From: RH-AL1 sp965214415
Lineage (GTDB): Bacteria; Pseudomonadota; Alphaproteobacteria; Rhizobiales; Beijerinckiaceae
Length of the DNA: 64,000 nucleotides
Assembly: GCA_965214415.1 (NCBI GenBank)
Contig: CBDCBQ010000003.1
Location: 2,356,001 to 2,420,000 of the forward strand
Direction: 5' to 3'
Below, piece after piece: positions 63,481 to 64,000 of this stretch (its first letter is position 1; each line of letters opens with the position of its first letter). Below the pieces are notes generated by a model. It did no database searches, had not been told where the DNA came from, and saw only the letters and a list, made by a program, of their open reading frames with translations. Made by a program: the position numbers and the translations under genes.

Positions 63481-64000
63481 TGGCGTCAACAGCGCGCATC
63501 TGCGGTCAAGCTCTCGCGCCGGTCCCGCGCGGCGAACGGCGGCGGCGCGAGATCGCGGCGGTCGCGGAGCTTGTGTTCTTCGAGAACGGCTTCACCGATA
63601 CGACCATGCAGACCATCGCGGCGCGCGCCGGCGCATCGAAGGAGACGCTCTATCGTCACTTCGGGAGCAAGGAAGAGCTGTTCGCCGAGATCGTCGAAAC
63701 GCGCGCGAAAGGCTTCCTCGACAGTCTCGATGAAAATTTCAGCACGCCCGGGTCGGTAGCCCAGGTTCTCCGGGACGTCGGCTCCAGGATGATCGAAGAA
63801 TTGGTGAGTTCATCCGCCATCAAGCTCTGCCGAACGGTGATCTCCGAGAGCCCGCGCAATCCGGAGCTGGGACGGATTTTCCTCGAGGAGGGACCGCACC
63901 GGGTACGTCGGCGTCTTACCGAATTCCTCGAAGCGGCACGCTCGCGCGGCGAGTTGGTTTGCGACGATCCTTATGCCGCCGCCACGATTTTCCTTGGTGC
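63429..64000 (+). CDS. TetR-family transcriptional regulator, 3' end outside the window
   Basis: At least 190 residues, open to the window end. The DNA-binding domain follows a 40-residue leader: IAAVAELVFFENGFTDTTMQ with TIAARAGASKETLYRHFGSK and EELFAEIV, a canonical TetR helix-turn-helix. The ligand domain (ISESPRNPELGRIFLEEG, RRRLTEFLEAARSRGEL) resembles AcrR-type C-terminal domains. No ATG lies before the HTH; GTG at 63429 is the only usual start, with a weak ribosome binding site, and a non-standard CTG at 63479-63481 follows AAAAGGAAG. Divergent from the emrAB/lipoprotein operon, which it probably represses. Confidence 0.85.
   Translation, partial: MISLSEPAGSPIKRKLTLASTARICGQALAPVPRGERRRREIAAVAELVFFENGFTDTTMQTIAARAGASKETLYRHFGSKEELFAEIVETRAKGFLDSLDENFSTPGSVAQVLRDVGSRMIEELVSSSAIKLCRTVISESPRNPELGRIFLEEGPHRVRRRLTEFLEAARSRGELVCDDPYAAATIFLG

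Overview
This window is high-GC DNA from an alphaproteobacterium, most likely of the order Hyphomicrobiales (Rhizobiales). The flagellar block flgB-flgC-fliE-flgG-flgA-flgI-motE-flgH-fliL-fliP has the order typical of that group. CycM-like cytochrome domains, an ECF sigma/NrsF pair and REP-like intergenic palindromes fit the same placement. I cannot name the genus. No phage, insertion sequence or CRISPR array was found. Most of the window reads as chromosomal core and metabolic DNA, with a surface-polysaccharide patch beside a tRNA-Leu gene.

Layout. 1-5.6 kb: an uncharacterised truncated gene, glutathione peroxidase, ligA, a cupin protein and galU. 5.7-10.5 kb: three surface-glycan type genes (two glycosyltransferase-like, one WcbI-like) around an AT-rich divergent promoter region, then tRNA-Leu(CAG). 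10.8-22.2 kb: a two-component system, whose sensor is an NCS1-permease-like membrane domain fused to a hybrid histidine kinase, divergent from a urea/short-chain amide operon (urtABCDE, fmdA, fmdB). 22.4-27.3 kb: a decayed OmpR-type regulator and an RND adaptor/pump pair. 27.5-29.1 kb: two translationally coupled diheme cytochromes c. 29.2-33.4 kb: pyruvate carboxylase and a frameshifted receiver protein. 33.4-35.5 kb: a poorly coding stretch and a secretory lipase. 35.6-41.7 kb: the flagellar rod, P/L-ring and export genes. 41.7-45.9 kb: aldo/keto reductase, a secreted small protein, a D-cysteine-desulfhydrase-like enzyme, trpS and a small ORF. 45.9-50.2 kb: NrsF anti-sigma, ECF sigma factor and a DUF1800/DUF1501 pair. 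50.3-52.9 kb: a secreted protein and a membrane-anchored cytochrome with three tandem CycM-like domains. 53-58.7 kb: yejABEF. 58.8-64 kb: an outer-membrane lipoprotein, an EmrB pump and an EmrA adaptor, with a divergent TetR regulator running off the end.

How the genes may work together. The 10.8-22 kb block reads as one unit: a transporter-like sensor may detect an amide, urea or nitrogenous base and drive, through a LuxR-type response regulator, uptake (UrtABCDE) and hydrolysis (formamidase FmdA). No urease genes are present here. The last 5 kb is a tripartite drug efflux system under probable TetR control. The triplicated cytochrome, the permease-kinase with its cysteine cluster, the internally deleted response regulator and the frameshifted receiver are the most unusual items.
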